Shown: in pieces, positions 1-6,775 of the stretch
Position numbering within the stretch: the stretch's first letter is position 1
Layout of the letters: the number at the start of each line of letters is the position of its first letter
NCBI GenBank assembly: GCA_020026055.1
Contig: JAHHRA010000031.1
Location: 1-8,950 of the forward strand
DNA: 8,950 nucleotides
Source of the DNA: Actinobacillus sp.
Lineage (GTDB): Bacteria > Pseudomonadota > Gammaproteobacteria > Enterobacterales > Pasteurellaceae
Direction: 5' to 3'
The notes under the pieces: generated by a model
Told to the model about the DNA's origin: nothing
Database searches by the model: none
The model's input: the letters and a program-made list of their open reading frames with translations, nothing else
Translations under genes and position numbers: made by a program

Positions 1-267
1 TTTTAATAGTGGCTGATTAACTTTTGAATTAACATTTAATTTTGCCTATATCTATTAATATTTTATTTCTATAAGCTTGAGGTAATAAAAATTTTTTATG
101 TTAGAATATCGTTCTAAGCTACTTCCCTTTTCTATTTTGAATAAAAAATTTATATTGAGCCAATACTTTTTTAGAAAAAATATAGCTGTAAATAAATTAT
201 TATAATAATTTACGCTTTTTATTTATAATTCCTCCAATTTTTCATTTCATAATTAAAAGGAAAAAAA
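1..267. other. AT-rich non-coding leader upstream of udk
   Basis: I see no credible gene in this stretch; it is very rich in A and T and has no open frame with recognisable protein content. It holds a small inverted repeat, TTAGAA / TTCTAA with a 5-base loop (101-117), several A and T runs, and the start signals of udk. The upstream neighbour lies outside the window, so whether 101-117 is part of a terminator for that gene cannot be decided. Confidence 0.6.
201..206 (+). promoter_or_regulatory. Candidate -10 box for udk-dcd
   Basis: A perfect TATAAT lies 62 bases before the udk start codon. No good -35 hexamer sits 16-18 bases upstream, and another TATAAT occurs at 224-229, so in such AT-rich DNA the match may be chance. 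It is offered only as the best visible candidate for the udk-dcd transcript start. Confidence 0.25.
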
Positions 268-915
268 ATGTCTGAGCAATCTCGTATTATTATCACTATC
301 GCAGGAGCATCTGCATCGGGAAAAAGTTTATTTGCATCTACTATTTTAAAAGAACTACAAACAGAGGGTGTAAAAGATATTGGAATTATTTCTGAAGATA
401 ATTACTACAAAGATCAATCACATTTGGCACTTGAAGAACGTGTGAAAACTAACTATGACCACCCTAACGCAATGGATCGTGACTTACTCCTTGCACATTT
501 ACAAGCGATTAAAGAAGGTAAAGCAGTTGATATTCCAGATTACAGCTATGTTGAACATACTCGTACTCAAAATGTACACCATTTCGAGCCGAAAAAAATT
601 ACTATAGTAGAAGGGATTTTGCTTTTAACTGATGAACGTATTCGTCAAATTGCGGATATTTCTGTGTTTGTCGATACACCATTAGATATTTGTTTCATTC
701 GTCGTTTACAACGAGATATTCAGGAACGTGGACGTTCTATGGAATCCGTTATTGACCAATATCACGCAACAGTGCGTCCTATGTTTTTGCAATTCATTGA
801 ACCAAGCAAACGTTATGCAGATATCGTTGTGCCACGTGGTGGAAAAAATCGTATTGCTATCAATATGTTAAAAGCACAAATATTGCATTTACTCAGCAAT
901 ACTAAGCACAATTAA
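268..915 (+). CDS. udk: Uridine kinase (uridine/cytidine kinase)
   Basis: Cytosolic pyrimidine-salvage enzyme that phosphorylates uridine and cytidine to UMP and CMP using a nucleoside triphosphate. The 215-residue protein matches the usual bacterial Udk length and resembles E. coli Udk along its whole length. Visible motifs are the P-loop GASASGKS (residues 13-20), the substrate-region segment YYKDQSH (46-52) followed by YDHPNAMD (63-70), the beta-strand VEGILLLTD (114-122), and the basic lid segment RRLQRDIQERGRS (145-157). The ATG at 268 follows an AAAGG ribosome binding site (256-260) by 7 bases, and the N-terminus fits the family. The stop is 35 bases before dcd on the same strand, so the two are probably co-transcribed as a pyrimidine pair. 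The product assignment is secure. Confidence 0.97.
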   Translation: MSEQSRIIITIAGASASGKSLFASTILKELQTEGVKDIGIISEDNYYKDQSHLALEERVKTNYDHPNAMDRDLLLAHLQAIKEGKAVDIPDYSYVEHTRTQNVHHFEPKKITIVEGILLLTDERIRQIADISVFVDTPLDICFIRRLQRDIQERGRSMESVIDQYHATVRPMFLQFIEPSKRYADIVVPRGGKNRIAINMLKAQILHLLSNTKHN

Positions 916-950
916 CTATAACTAATTAACTAGCTGTGAGGAATATAAAT

Positions 951-1532
951 ATGCGACTTTGTGATACTGATATTGAACATTATTTAGACGAAGGTTTAAT
1001 TAAACTTAATCCTCGTCCAGATAACAGCCAAATCAACGGTGCAACAGTCGATGTCCGTTTAGGCAATTCATTTCGTGTATTTAAAGATTACACAATGCCT
1101 TATATTGATTTAGGCGGAGATCGTGAAACAGTATCTGCTCAACTTGAAGCAATAATGAGTGATGAAATTATTATTAATAATAACGATGCCTTTTTCCTTC
1201 ACCCTGGCGAACTCGCTCTTGCCACTACTTTTGAAACTGTTATTTTACCTGCAAATATTATCGGTTGGTTAGATGGACGTTCCTCGCTCGCACGTCTAGG
1301 ATTAATGGTTCATGTCACAGCACATCGTATTGATCCAGGTTGGCAAGGTAAAATCGTCCTTGAATTTTTTAACTCTGGTAAACTCCCTCTCGCATTACGT
1401 CCCCAAATGGTTATTGGAGCATTAAGTTTTGAAATTCTGAGTAATGCTGCAGCACGTCCTTATAATGTTCGCCAAAATGCTAAATATAAAAATCAACAGA
1501 ATGCATTAGCGAGCAGGATTGATAAAGAATGA
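951..1532 (+). CDS. dcd: dCTP deaminase (dUTP-forming)
   Basis: Deaminates dCTP to dUTP in the cytosol; dUTPase then makes dUMP, the precursor for thymidylate. From the ATG at 951 the product is 193 residues, the same length as E. coli Dcd, and begins MRLCDTDIEHYLDEG as the family does. Key regions are intact: NGATVDVRLGN (29-39), DGRSSLARLGLMVH (108-121, with the conserved R110-S111), HRIDPGW (125-131) and the catalytic glutamate E138 in VLEFFNSGK. The C-terminal tail contains the conserved SRID. An in-frame GTG at 936 would add five residues, but it overlaps the ribosome binding site TGAGGA (937-942), which is well placed for the ATG at 951, so the shorter start is preferred. It follows udk closely and converges on kdsA. 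Confidence 0.96.
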   Translation: MRLCDTDIEHYLDEGLIKLNPRPDNSQINGATVDVRLGNSFRVFKDYTMPYIDLGGDRETVSAQLEAIMSDEIIINNNDAFFLHPGELALATTFETVILPANIIGWLDGRSSLARLGLMVHVTAHRIDPGWQGKIVLEFFNSGKLPLALRPQMVIGALSFEILSNAAARPYNVRQNAKYKNQQNALASRIDKE

Positions 1533-1550
1533 TAATTTGAGTGAAAGAAC

Positions 1551-1646
1551 AAAAATCACGCCCCAATATTCGGAAAACTTTTCCAATTTTAGTCTATGGC
1601 TTAAAGTTGCGTTCCGATTTTAGCAAACATAGTATATTGAGGGCGT
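1551..1646 (-). terminator. Bipartite long-stem terminator after kdsA (repeat copy A)
   Basis: An imperfect long-range inverted repeat fills the gap between the convergent dcd and kdsA genes. ACGCCC (1558-1563) pairs with GGGCGT (1641-1646), and CAATAT (1564-1569) pairs with ATATTG (1634-1639), leaving A1640 as a bulge. On the - strand the closing arm ends GGGGCGTGATTTTTG, so a U-run follows the stem; this fits an intrinsic terminator for prfA-prmC-kdsA. The + strand side lacks a good T-run, so it would serve dcd less well. The loop is unusually large, about 64 bases, and contains the palindrome GGAAAACTTTTCC (1572-1584). The closing arm closely resembles the one after manZ. Termination is inferred from structure. 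Confidence 0.6.
1581..1623. repeat. Short direct repeat inside copy A
   Basis: TTCCAATTTTAG (1581-1592) and TTCCGATTTTAG (1612-1623) match at 11 of 12 positions, with a 31-base period, inside the loop of the kdsA-side stem-loop. The manZ-side copy lacks this second unit, which accounts for part of the length difference between the two elements. Confidence 0.5.
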
Positions 1647-1661
1647 TATTGTAAGCTAAAA

Positions 1662-2513
1662 TTAATCCGTGACTAGATCATCAAAATTTTTCACTAAATC
1701 ATCAATCGCTTTCATTTGCTTTAAAAATGGCTCAAGTTTATTTAAGGCAAGAGCGGATGCACCGTCGCATTTAGCTTGGTTGGGAGCAGGATGGCATTCT
1801 AGGAATAAGCCTGCAAGTCCTACTGCCATTCCTGCTCGGGCAAGTTCTGTTACTTGAGCACGGCGTCCACCTGAAGCAGCCCCAAGAGGATCACGACATT
1901 GTAGGGAATGAGTTACATCAAAAATAATCGGGCAACCTTGCGATACTTTACGCATTTGCTTAAAACCCAACATATCAACGATAAGGTTGTCGTAACCAAA
2001 ATTCGTACCACGTTCGCAGAGAATAATCTTATCATTGCCACATTCTTTGAATTTTTCAACAATATTGCCCATTTGGCTTGGACTTAAAAATTGTGGTTTT
2101 TTAACATTAATAACTGCTTTTGTAACTGCCATCGCTTGAACTAAATCAGTTTGACGTGCAAGGAAAGCTGGCAGCTGCAAAACGTCAACAACATCAGCGA
2201 CAGGTTGGCATTGGTAAGTTTCATGCACATCAGTGATAATTTTCACATTGAATGTGGCTTTTAGTTCTTGGAATATTTTCAAACCTTCATCTAAACCCAC
2301 TCCTCGATATGAGTGAATTGAAGAACGGTTAGCCTTATCGAATGAAGCTTTGAAAACGTAAGGAATACTAAGTTTATTAGTAATTTCTACGTATTTTTCG
2401 CAAGCTTTCATTGCCAAATCACGACTTTCTAGCACGTTAATTCCGCCAAATAATACAAATGGTTTTTGGTTATTAATCTCAATTTGATCTAAAAAAATGC
2501 TTTGATCTTGCAT
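1662..2513 (-). CDS. kdsA: 3-deoxy-D-manno-octulosonate 8-phosphate synthase
   Basis: Condenses phosphoenolpyruvate with arabinose 5-phosphate to form KDO 8-phosphate, the committed step to the KDO sugar of lipopolysaccharide; cytosolic. From the ATG at 2513 it has 283 residues, against 284 in E. coli. Visible signatures are FGGINVLESRDLAM (22-35), YVFKASFDKANRSS (52-65), TDVHE (94-98), INVKKPQF (135-142), RGTNFGYDN (168-176), FDVTHSLQ (198-205) and GAASGGRRAQ (211-220). Asparagine at position 26, where metal-dependent enzymes carry cysteine, points to the metal-independent class as in E. coli. The frame stays open back to 2615, but those 34 codons overlap prmC and are Cys/Tyr-rich and unlike the family, while AAGGAGA (2519-2525) sits 5 bases before 2513; the short start is right. 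It is probably the last gene of prfA-prmC-kdsA. Confidence 0.97.
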   Translation of the reverse strand: MQDQSIFLDQIEINNQKPFVLFGGINVLESRDLAMKACEKYVEITNKLSIPYVFKASFDKANRSSIHSYRGVGLDEGLKIFQELKATFNVKIITDVHETYQCQPVADVVDVLQLPAFLARQTDLVQAMAVTKAVINVKKPQFLSPSQMGNIVEKFKECGNDKIILCERGTNFGYDNLIVDMLGFKQMRKVSQGCPIIFDVTHSLQCRDPLGAASGGRRAQVTELARAGMAVGLAGLFLECHPAPNQAKCDGASALALNKLEPFLKQMKAIDDLVKNFDDLVTD

Positions 2514-2533
2514 TTCAATCTCCTTTTTTATAG

Positions 2534-3409
2534 TTAAACTTTCAATGACGCTTTTTGAGCAAATGTAACACGTTCTAGCCCAGCATAATCTTGAACAGTA
2601 GTAATTTGTTGCCAATTTCGTAAACTAAAATATTCACGTAATTTATTTGCTTGTTGATAACCGTGTTCAAGCAATAAATAGCCTGAATTTTTTAAGAATT
2701 TTGGTGCATTATCAATAATGTGGAATAAATCCGCGAAGCCTTCCTCTTCTGCTACTAAGGCAGAAAGGGGTTCAAAGCGTAAATCGCCTTGGCTTAAATG
2801 AGGATCATTGGGGGCAATATAAGGCGGATTAGTCAGAATAAAATCAAATTCACCATTTAACCGACTAAACCAATTGCTTTGCTGAAAATGCACTTCTTTA
2901 AGTTGGTAACGTTTTGCATTTTCTTGGGCAAGGGCAAGAGCTTCTTGTTTAAAATCTACGCCCCAAATTTCGGCTTTAATTTTCCCTTTTAATTCATAAC
3001 CCAAAGCTAATGCAATCGCCCCCGTGCCTGTGCCAAGATCTAGTAGCTTTAAATGCTCAATTCCTACTGCTATTTTTTGATACACAAGACGTAAGGCTTG
3101 TTCGACTAAGATCTCGGTATCCGCTCTGGGGATTAAAGTCGCAGGTGAAACTTTTAAATCCAAGTCCCAAAATCCTCGTTCACCTAAAATATAAGCCAAC
3201 GGCTCACCTTTTAGACGACGTGCAAGCAACGTGTTAAGAGTTTGCACTTGTTTAGGTGTTAAGATGCTGTCATCGAATGCCATTATCTGGGCTTTCGATT
3301 TTTGAGTAACAAATGCCAGCAACGCCATTGCATCAACTTTAGGTTCTGGCGATTGGCTTAAAGCAGTTATTGCTGTTTCTAACCAAGATTTATAATTTTT
3401 AGCTGGCAT
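2534..3409 (-). CDS. prmC: Release factor glutamine N5-methyltransferase
   Basis: SAM-dependent methyltransferase (formerly HemK) that methylates the glutamine of the GGQ motif in release factors RF1 and RF2, needed for efficient peptide release. The 291 residues comprise an N-terminal helical release-factor-binding domain (about 1-85) and a Rossmann methyltransferase domain. Motifs are IPRADTE (93-99), the SAM-binding glycine loop DLGTGTG (124-130), the acidic end of strand 2 in WGVD (149-152) and the catalytic NPPY (194-197). It is slightly longer than E. coli PrmC (277). It starts 3 bases after the prfA stop, so it is translationally close to its own substrate gene. The nearest ribosome binding site, GGAG (3422-3425), is 12 bases away and weak, suggesting help from translation of prfA. 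Codons 147-154 contain a near-copy of the intergenic repeat arm. Confidence 0.96.
   Translation of the reverse strand: MPAKNYKSWLETAITALSQSPEPKVDAMALLAFVTQKSKAQIMAFDDSILTPKQVQTLNTLLARRLKGEPLAYILGERGFWDLDLKVSPATLIPRADTEILVEQALRLVYQKIAVGIEHLKLLDLGTGTGAIALALGYELKGKIKAEIWGVDFKQEALALAQENAKRYQLKEVHFQQSNWFSRLNGEFDFILTNPPYIAPNDPHLSQGDLRFEPLSALVAEEEGFADLFHIIDNAPKFLKNSGYLLLEHGYQQANKLREYFSLRNWQQITTVQDYAGLERVTFAQKASLKV
2951..2973 (-). repeat. Intragenic match to the terminator arm (copy in prmC)
   Basis: This stretch matches bases 5837-5859 of the manZ-side terminator at 21 of 23 positions, without gaps; the shared block includes ACGCCCCAAA and TTCGG. Here it is read as coding sequence, giving the residues EIWGVDF of PrmC at the end of the SAM-binding strand. 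It has no partner arm or U-tract, so it should not terminate. Whether the match is descent from a repeat or coincidence is open. Confidence 0.5.
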
Positions 3410-3412
3410 TAG

Positions 3413-4495
3413 TTAAGCAAACTCCGACAACGCTGCCAATTGATCTGCTTGATATTCGTTGATAATTGGGGTGATAAGTTCATCAATTTTGCCGTTCATA
3501 ATTTCATCTAAACGATATAACGTGAGGTTGATACGGTGATCAGTTACTCGCCCCTGTGGGTAGTTATAAGTACGGATTTTATCGCTACGATCACCTGAAC
3601 CTAAAAGGTTACGACGTGTTTCGTCCTTTTCTTGAGCAAGTTTAGTTTGCTCTTCTTGTACTAATTTAGAAGCTAAGCGTGCCATTGCTTTCGCACGGTT
3701 TTTGTGTTGTGAACGCTCTTCTTGGCATTCGACTACTGTACCTGTTGGAATGTGCGTAATCCGTACAGCTGAATCAGTTTTATTAATGTGCTGACCTCCC
3801 GCTCCTGAAGCACGGTAAGTGTCAATTCGTAGATCGGCTGGATTGATTTCTGGCATTTCACTTTCAGGTAATTCCGGCATCACAGCAACTGTGCAAGCAG
3901 AAGTGTGAATGCGTCCTTGCGATTCTGTTTTAGGTACACGCTGCACTCGATGCCCACCTGATTCAAATTTTAATTGCCCATAAACATTGTCGCCATTAAC
4001 TTTAACAATAATTTCTTTATATCCTCCCTGTTCGCTTTCATTGACGCTCAATAGTTCAATTCGCCAGCCTTTTTGCTCAGCATAGCGACTATACATACGG
4101 TAAAGATCACCTGCAAAAATCCCTGCTTCATCGCCACCTGTGCCTGCACGAATTTCTAAATATGCGTTATATTCATCATTGGGATCTTTTGGCAGCAACA
4201 AAATTTGCAATTGTTGCTCAATTTCAAGGCGTTCAGCTTCACAAATTGTAATTTCTTCTTCTGCCATTTCTTTCATTGCAGGATCATCTACTAACAATTT
4301 CGCCTCTTCTAAATCAGTTTGTAATTGTATCCAACGCTTGAAACATTTCACTATGTCTTCAAGCTGAGCATATTCTTTAGAATAAGCACGAAATTTATCT
4401 TGATCAGTAATCACTGATGCTTCACCTAACAGGGCTTCTAATTCTTCGTAACGTTCTTTAAGTGTTTCGAGTTTAGTAATGATAGACGGTTTCAT
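3413..4495 (-). CDS. prfA: Peptide chain release factor 1
   Basis: Class I release factor that reads UAA and UAG on the ribosome and triggers hydrolysis of peptidyl-tRNA. The 360 residues equal the length of E. coli RF1. A helical N-terminal domain (about 1-105) is followed by the family block YLEIRAGTGGDEA (112-124), the codon-recognition tripeptide PKT (188-190) of the PxT type that marks RF1, in the context VPKTESQGRIHTS, and the catalytic GGQ (233-235) in GAGGQHINKTDSAVRITH. The C-terminus keeps LYRLDEIMNG. The ATG at 4495 follows an AAAAGGAC ribosome binding site. It heads the prfA-prmC-kdsA group; hemA, which precedes prfA in E. coli, is not here and manA lies upstream instead. Nothing is missing or damaged. 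Confidence 0.98.
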   Translation of the reverse strand: MKPSIITKLETLKERYEELEALLGEASVITDQDKFRAYSKEYAQLEDIVKCFKRWIQLQTDLEEAKLLVDDPAMKEMAEEEITICEAERLEIEQQLQILLLPKDPNDEYNAYLEIRAGTGGDEAGIFAGDLYRMYSRYAEQKGWRIELLSVNESEQGGYKEIIVKVNGDNVYGQLKFESGGHRVQRVPKTESQGRIHTSACTVAVMPELPESEMPEINPADLRIDTYRASGAGGQHINKTDSAVRITHIPTGTVVECQEERSQHKNRAKAMARLASKLVQEEQTKLAQEKDETRRNLLGSGDRSDKIRTYNYPQGRVTDHRINLTLYRLDEIMNGKIDELITPIINEYQADQLAALSEFA

Positions 4496-4560
4496 AATGT
4501 CCTTTTGAATATAATCTTGATATTGCCAAATCTTCTTACTTTAGCAGAATTTTAATTTTT

Positions 4561-4592
4561 ACGCCCTTATATTTGAAAAAATTTTCTAATTC
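4561..4592 (-). repeat. Degenerate third copy of the repeat arm between manA and prfA
   Basis: Aligned without gaps to 1558-1589, about 25 of 32 bases agree, including ACGCCC at the start and the spacing to the A-run and TTTTC. Much of the agreement is in A/T bases, and there is no opposite GC arm or U-tract, so this is a weak candidate for a decayed copy. It coincides with a promoter-like sequence for prfA. Confidence 0.3.
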
Positions 4593-4594
4593 AA
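4566..4594 (-). promoter_or_regulatory. Candidate sigma-70 promoter for prfA-prmC-kdsA
   Basis: On the - strand TTGAAT (4589-4594) is followed after exactly 17 bases by TATAAG (4566-4571), 4 of 6 and 5 of 6 matches to the sigma-70 hexamers. Transcription would start near 4559 and leave a leader of about 65 bases before the prfA ATG. The promoter abuts the manA stop codon, so prfA need not depend on read-through from manA. Confidence 0.45.
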
Positions 4595-5794
4595 TTAAGG
4601 TAATTTAGCAATCACTGCCTGCCCTTTCTTAATCCCTTGCACAGAATAATCGCAATCTGCACTCACGAAAGCAGCTTCACCCTGTTGAAGATATTGATTT
4701 TCTTTAACATGATTTAATTGTAAAGCACCTTCAATGGCTAAGATGATTTCAGCACTACGGCTATGACATTCAAATACTGTATTTTGTTCAAATGTCAGCT
4801 CACAAAGTGCAAAATCTTCGACAAAATGCGAGAAAGTGTGATAGCTGCTTTTACTTTTAGGTAAAATATTAGGTGTGATCTCACGAGTATCCATAATTTC
4901 TAAGAGAGCAGAAATATTTACATATTTGGACGTTAATCCGCCACGAATCACGTTATCTGAAGTCGCCATTAGCTCAATATTTTGCCCACGCAAATAAGCA
5001 TGAGGGATCCCTGCTGCTTGGAAAATAGCTTCTCCTTTTTGAAGGTGAACAAGATTTAAAAAGTAAAAACACAATAATCCTGAATCTAATTTATTTTCTG
5101 TGATATTCATCGCTTGCATCGTGTAGAGAACCCAATAATCTGGGTTGTCAAGATTTAATCGATTCTTTAAGAAAGTACGATAATTTGCTTGAACAATGGG
5201 CATCAACCAAGTAGCAAGTTGAGACTGATCTGCTTGCATAATTTCAGCGTAAACTTGGTGTAATTTGTGCTTTTTGAGGCGTTCTGCGAGGGGTGTTAAT
5301 GAGGGATAACGACTCAAAAGTCGAATGATATCTTGTTTATGTCGAAAACCATGCAACAGCCAAAAATCACTGAGAGCAAGCATCATTTCAGGTTTGTGAT
5401 TATTATCTTTATACGTCCGATAAGGATCATCTAAGTCAATCCCTTGTTGATTTTCGAGAAGGAATCCTTGTTCAGCTTGAGCTTTGTTTGGGTGCAGTTG
5501 AATCGAAAGTGGCTTGGCAACATCGAGAATTTTAAGCAGAAAAGGCAAAGTGTCTCCAAAGAGGATGCGGCTTTTTTCACCTAAAATTTGCGGATTTTCG
5601 GCAATAAATGTAGCTAACGGTACAGAAGAATTATGCATCAAAATAGTTGATGGCATAGCATTATGCGTCCCTAACCACCATTCAGCATAATGTTGACCTT
5701 GTTGGTAAGGTTGTTTTAAGAGTTCAGGTAAGTAATGCTCACCACCCCATGCATAATATTGCATTCCGCCTTGAAGCTTATAAATTTTTCGCAT
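4595..5794 (-). CDS. manA: Mannose-6-phosphate isomerase, class I
   Basis: Zinc-dependent cytosolic isomerase interconverting mannose 6-phosphate and fructose 6-phosphate. It feeds PTS-imported mannose into glycolysis or, in reverse, makes precursors for mannose-containing glycans. The 399 residues are close to E. coli ManA (391). The cupin metal ligands are all present: Q99 and H101 in SIQLHPNK, E136 in HKPEM and H265 in GIPHAYL; the conserved arginine is R284 in NVIRGGLTSKY. The N-terminal YYAWG (13-17) is also typical. The ATG at 5794 has AAGGAA (5801-5806) 6 bases upstream. It lies after manXYZ on the same strand but is separated by 132 bases holding a probable terminator, so it may depend on read-through or a weak promoter that I could not identify. 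The product fits the neighbouring mannose PTS directly. Confidence 0.96.
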   Translation of the reverse strand: MRKIYKLQGGMQYYAWGGEHYLPELLKQPYQQGQHYAEWWLGTHNAMPSTILMHNSSVPLATFIAENPQILGEKSRILFGDTLPFLLKILDVAKPLSIQLHPNKAQAEQGFLLENQQGIDLDDPYRTYKDNNHKPEMMLALSDFWLLHGFRHKQDIIRLLSRYPSLTPLAERLKKHKLHQVYAEIMQADQSQLATWLMPIVQANYRTFLKNRLNLDNPDYWVLYTMQAMNITENKLDSGLLCFYFLNLVHLQKGEAIFQAAGIPHAYLRGQNIELMATSDNVIRGGLTSKYVNISALLEIMDTREITPNILPKSKSSYHTFSHFVEDFALCELTFEQNTVFECHSRSAEIILAIEGALQLNHVKENQYLQQGEAAFVSADCDYSVQGIKKGQAVIAKLP

Positions 5795-5834
5795 TGTCTA
5801 TTCCTTTCGACTTGTTATTTTTGTTCTGATTGAG

Positions 5835-5906
5835 AAAAAATCAACGCCCCAAAATTCGGAAAAGTTGTCTTGAACAACTGAAAAAATTTCTGAATTCAGG
5901 GGCGTT
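5835..5906 (-). terminator. Long-stem terminator after manZ (repeat copy B)
   Basis: AACGCCCC (5843-5850) pairs with GGGGCGTT (5899-5906); after a 2x2 internal loop AATTC (5853-5857) pairs with GAATT (5892-5896). Inside is a second hairpin, AGTTGT (5863-5868) with ACAACT (5874-5879). On the - strand the outer stem is followed by GATTTTTTC, a U-run suited to intrinsic termination of manXYZ, 20 bases beyond the manZ stop. The distal arm is nearly identical to that of the stem-loop after kdsA. It lies between manZ and manA, so leaky termination could set manA expression. Confidence 0.7.
5837..5859 (-). repeat. Conserved arm shared by copies A, B and prmC
   Basis: This is the best-conserved segment of the repeat family. 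Its core ACGCCCCAAAATTCGG differs from the copy-A core (1558-1573) at one position, and the whole segment differs from the prmC segment 2951-2973 at two. The A-run preceding it gives the U-tract in the - strand transcript. Confidence 0.65.
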
Positions 5907-5926
5907 AATAGTATTAAAGTGAGACT

Positions 5927-6763
5927 TTAGGCTAACCAGCCTGACCAAGCCCCAAAAATACCGACGCCGAAAATACCAATAATAATCCAAAGAGCATTAA
6001 TACGGTTTCTTAACAGCCACATACAAGTAAAAGTACAAACTAACGCAAGTAACCCAGGCATCAAACTATCAAGAATAGTTTGAACAGTTGTCACTTGAAC
6101 AGTACCATCTTGACGCATAATTTCAGATACTACAACAGGGACGTGAATTGATGTCCATTTTTGAACTAATGCCCCCATAATAAATAGCCCGAGAATAGAG
6201 GCTCCTTCAGTAAGTTTTTGCAAAAGACCGCCAGACATATCTTGGACAACATCTAAACCTTTTTTGTAACCATAAACAACACCGTAGTAACGTGTTGCTA
6301 GACGTAGAGCATTAAATAAAACAAAGAATAACAAAGGTCCTAAAAGACTACCTGTCAGTGCAATACCTGCCCCTAACGCGGCAAATACAGGGCGTGCTGT
6401 TCCCCAGAAAATCGGATCACCTACACCTGCTAAAGGTCCCATTAAACCGACTTTGATCCCATTGATAGCAGCATCATCAATTTCTTTACCGTTAGCACGT
6501 TCTTCTTCCATCGCAATAGTTACGCCAAGCACAGGTGCCGCCATAAAAGGCTGAGTATTAAAAAATTCTAAGTGGCGTTTAATCGCGTCTTTACGCTCTT
6601 GCGAGGTTGGATCGGGATACAAACGTTTAATAACAGGAATCATTGAAAATGCCCAACCTAGAGCTTGCATACGTTCGAAATTCCAAGAACCTTGAAAAAG
6701 GTTAGAGCGAATCACCACTTTATTCAAATCACTTTTCGTTACTTTTTTCATTTCTGTAGTCAT
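5927..6763 (-). CDS. manZ: PTS mannose transporter subunit IID
   Basis: Membrane subunit IID of the mannose-class phosphotransferase system; with IIC it forms the sugar channel that couples uptake to phosphorylation by IIAB. The 278 residues match E. coli ManZ strongly, including NLFQGSWNFERMQALG (21-36), HLEFFNTQPF (64-73), NGIKVGLMGPLAGVGDPIFWGT (101-122) and RYYGVVYGYKKG (158-169). Hydrophobic membrane segments are seen at about 125-150, 187-203, 234-251 and 257-276. The ATG at 6763 is supported by AGGGGA (6772-6777), which overlaps the manY stop codon, indicating coupled translation; an in-frame ATG four codons later is a less likely start. It is the last gene of manXYZ, followed by a terminator. 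Confidence 0.97.
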   Translation of the reverse strand: MTTEMKKVTKSDLNKVVIRSNLFQGSWNFERMQALGWAFSMIPVIKRLYPDPTSQERKDAIKRHLEFFNTQPFMAAPVLGVTIAMEEERANGKEIDDAAINGIKVGLMGPLAGVGDPIFWGTARPVFAALGAGIALTGSLLGPLLFFVLFNALRLATRYYGVVYGYKKGLDVVQDMSGGLLQKLTEGASILGLFIMGALVQKWTSIHVPVVVSEIMRQDGTVQVTTVQTILDSLMPGLLALVCTFTCMWLLRNRINALWIIIGIFGVGIFGAWSGWLA

Positions 6764-6775
6764 AGCTTATATCCC

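Noticed and set aside
936..950. GTG start adding five residues to dcd
   Set aside because: It overlaps the ribosome binding site for the ATG at 951, and the family begins MRLCD.
2514..2615. N-terminal extension of kdsA by 34 codons
   Set aside because: It overlaps the end of prmC, is Cys/Tyr-rich, has no counterpart in the family, and a strong ribosome binding site serves the ATG at 2513.
3010..3237. Open frame on the + strand inside prmC
   Set aside because: Antisense shadow of a strongly conserved gene, with no start signals of its own. The same applies to the + strand frames at 1669-1857, 4140-4367, 7296-7490 and 8154-8402.
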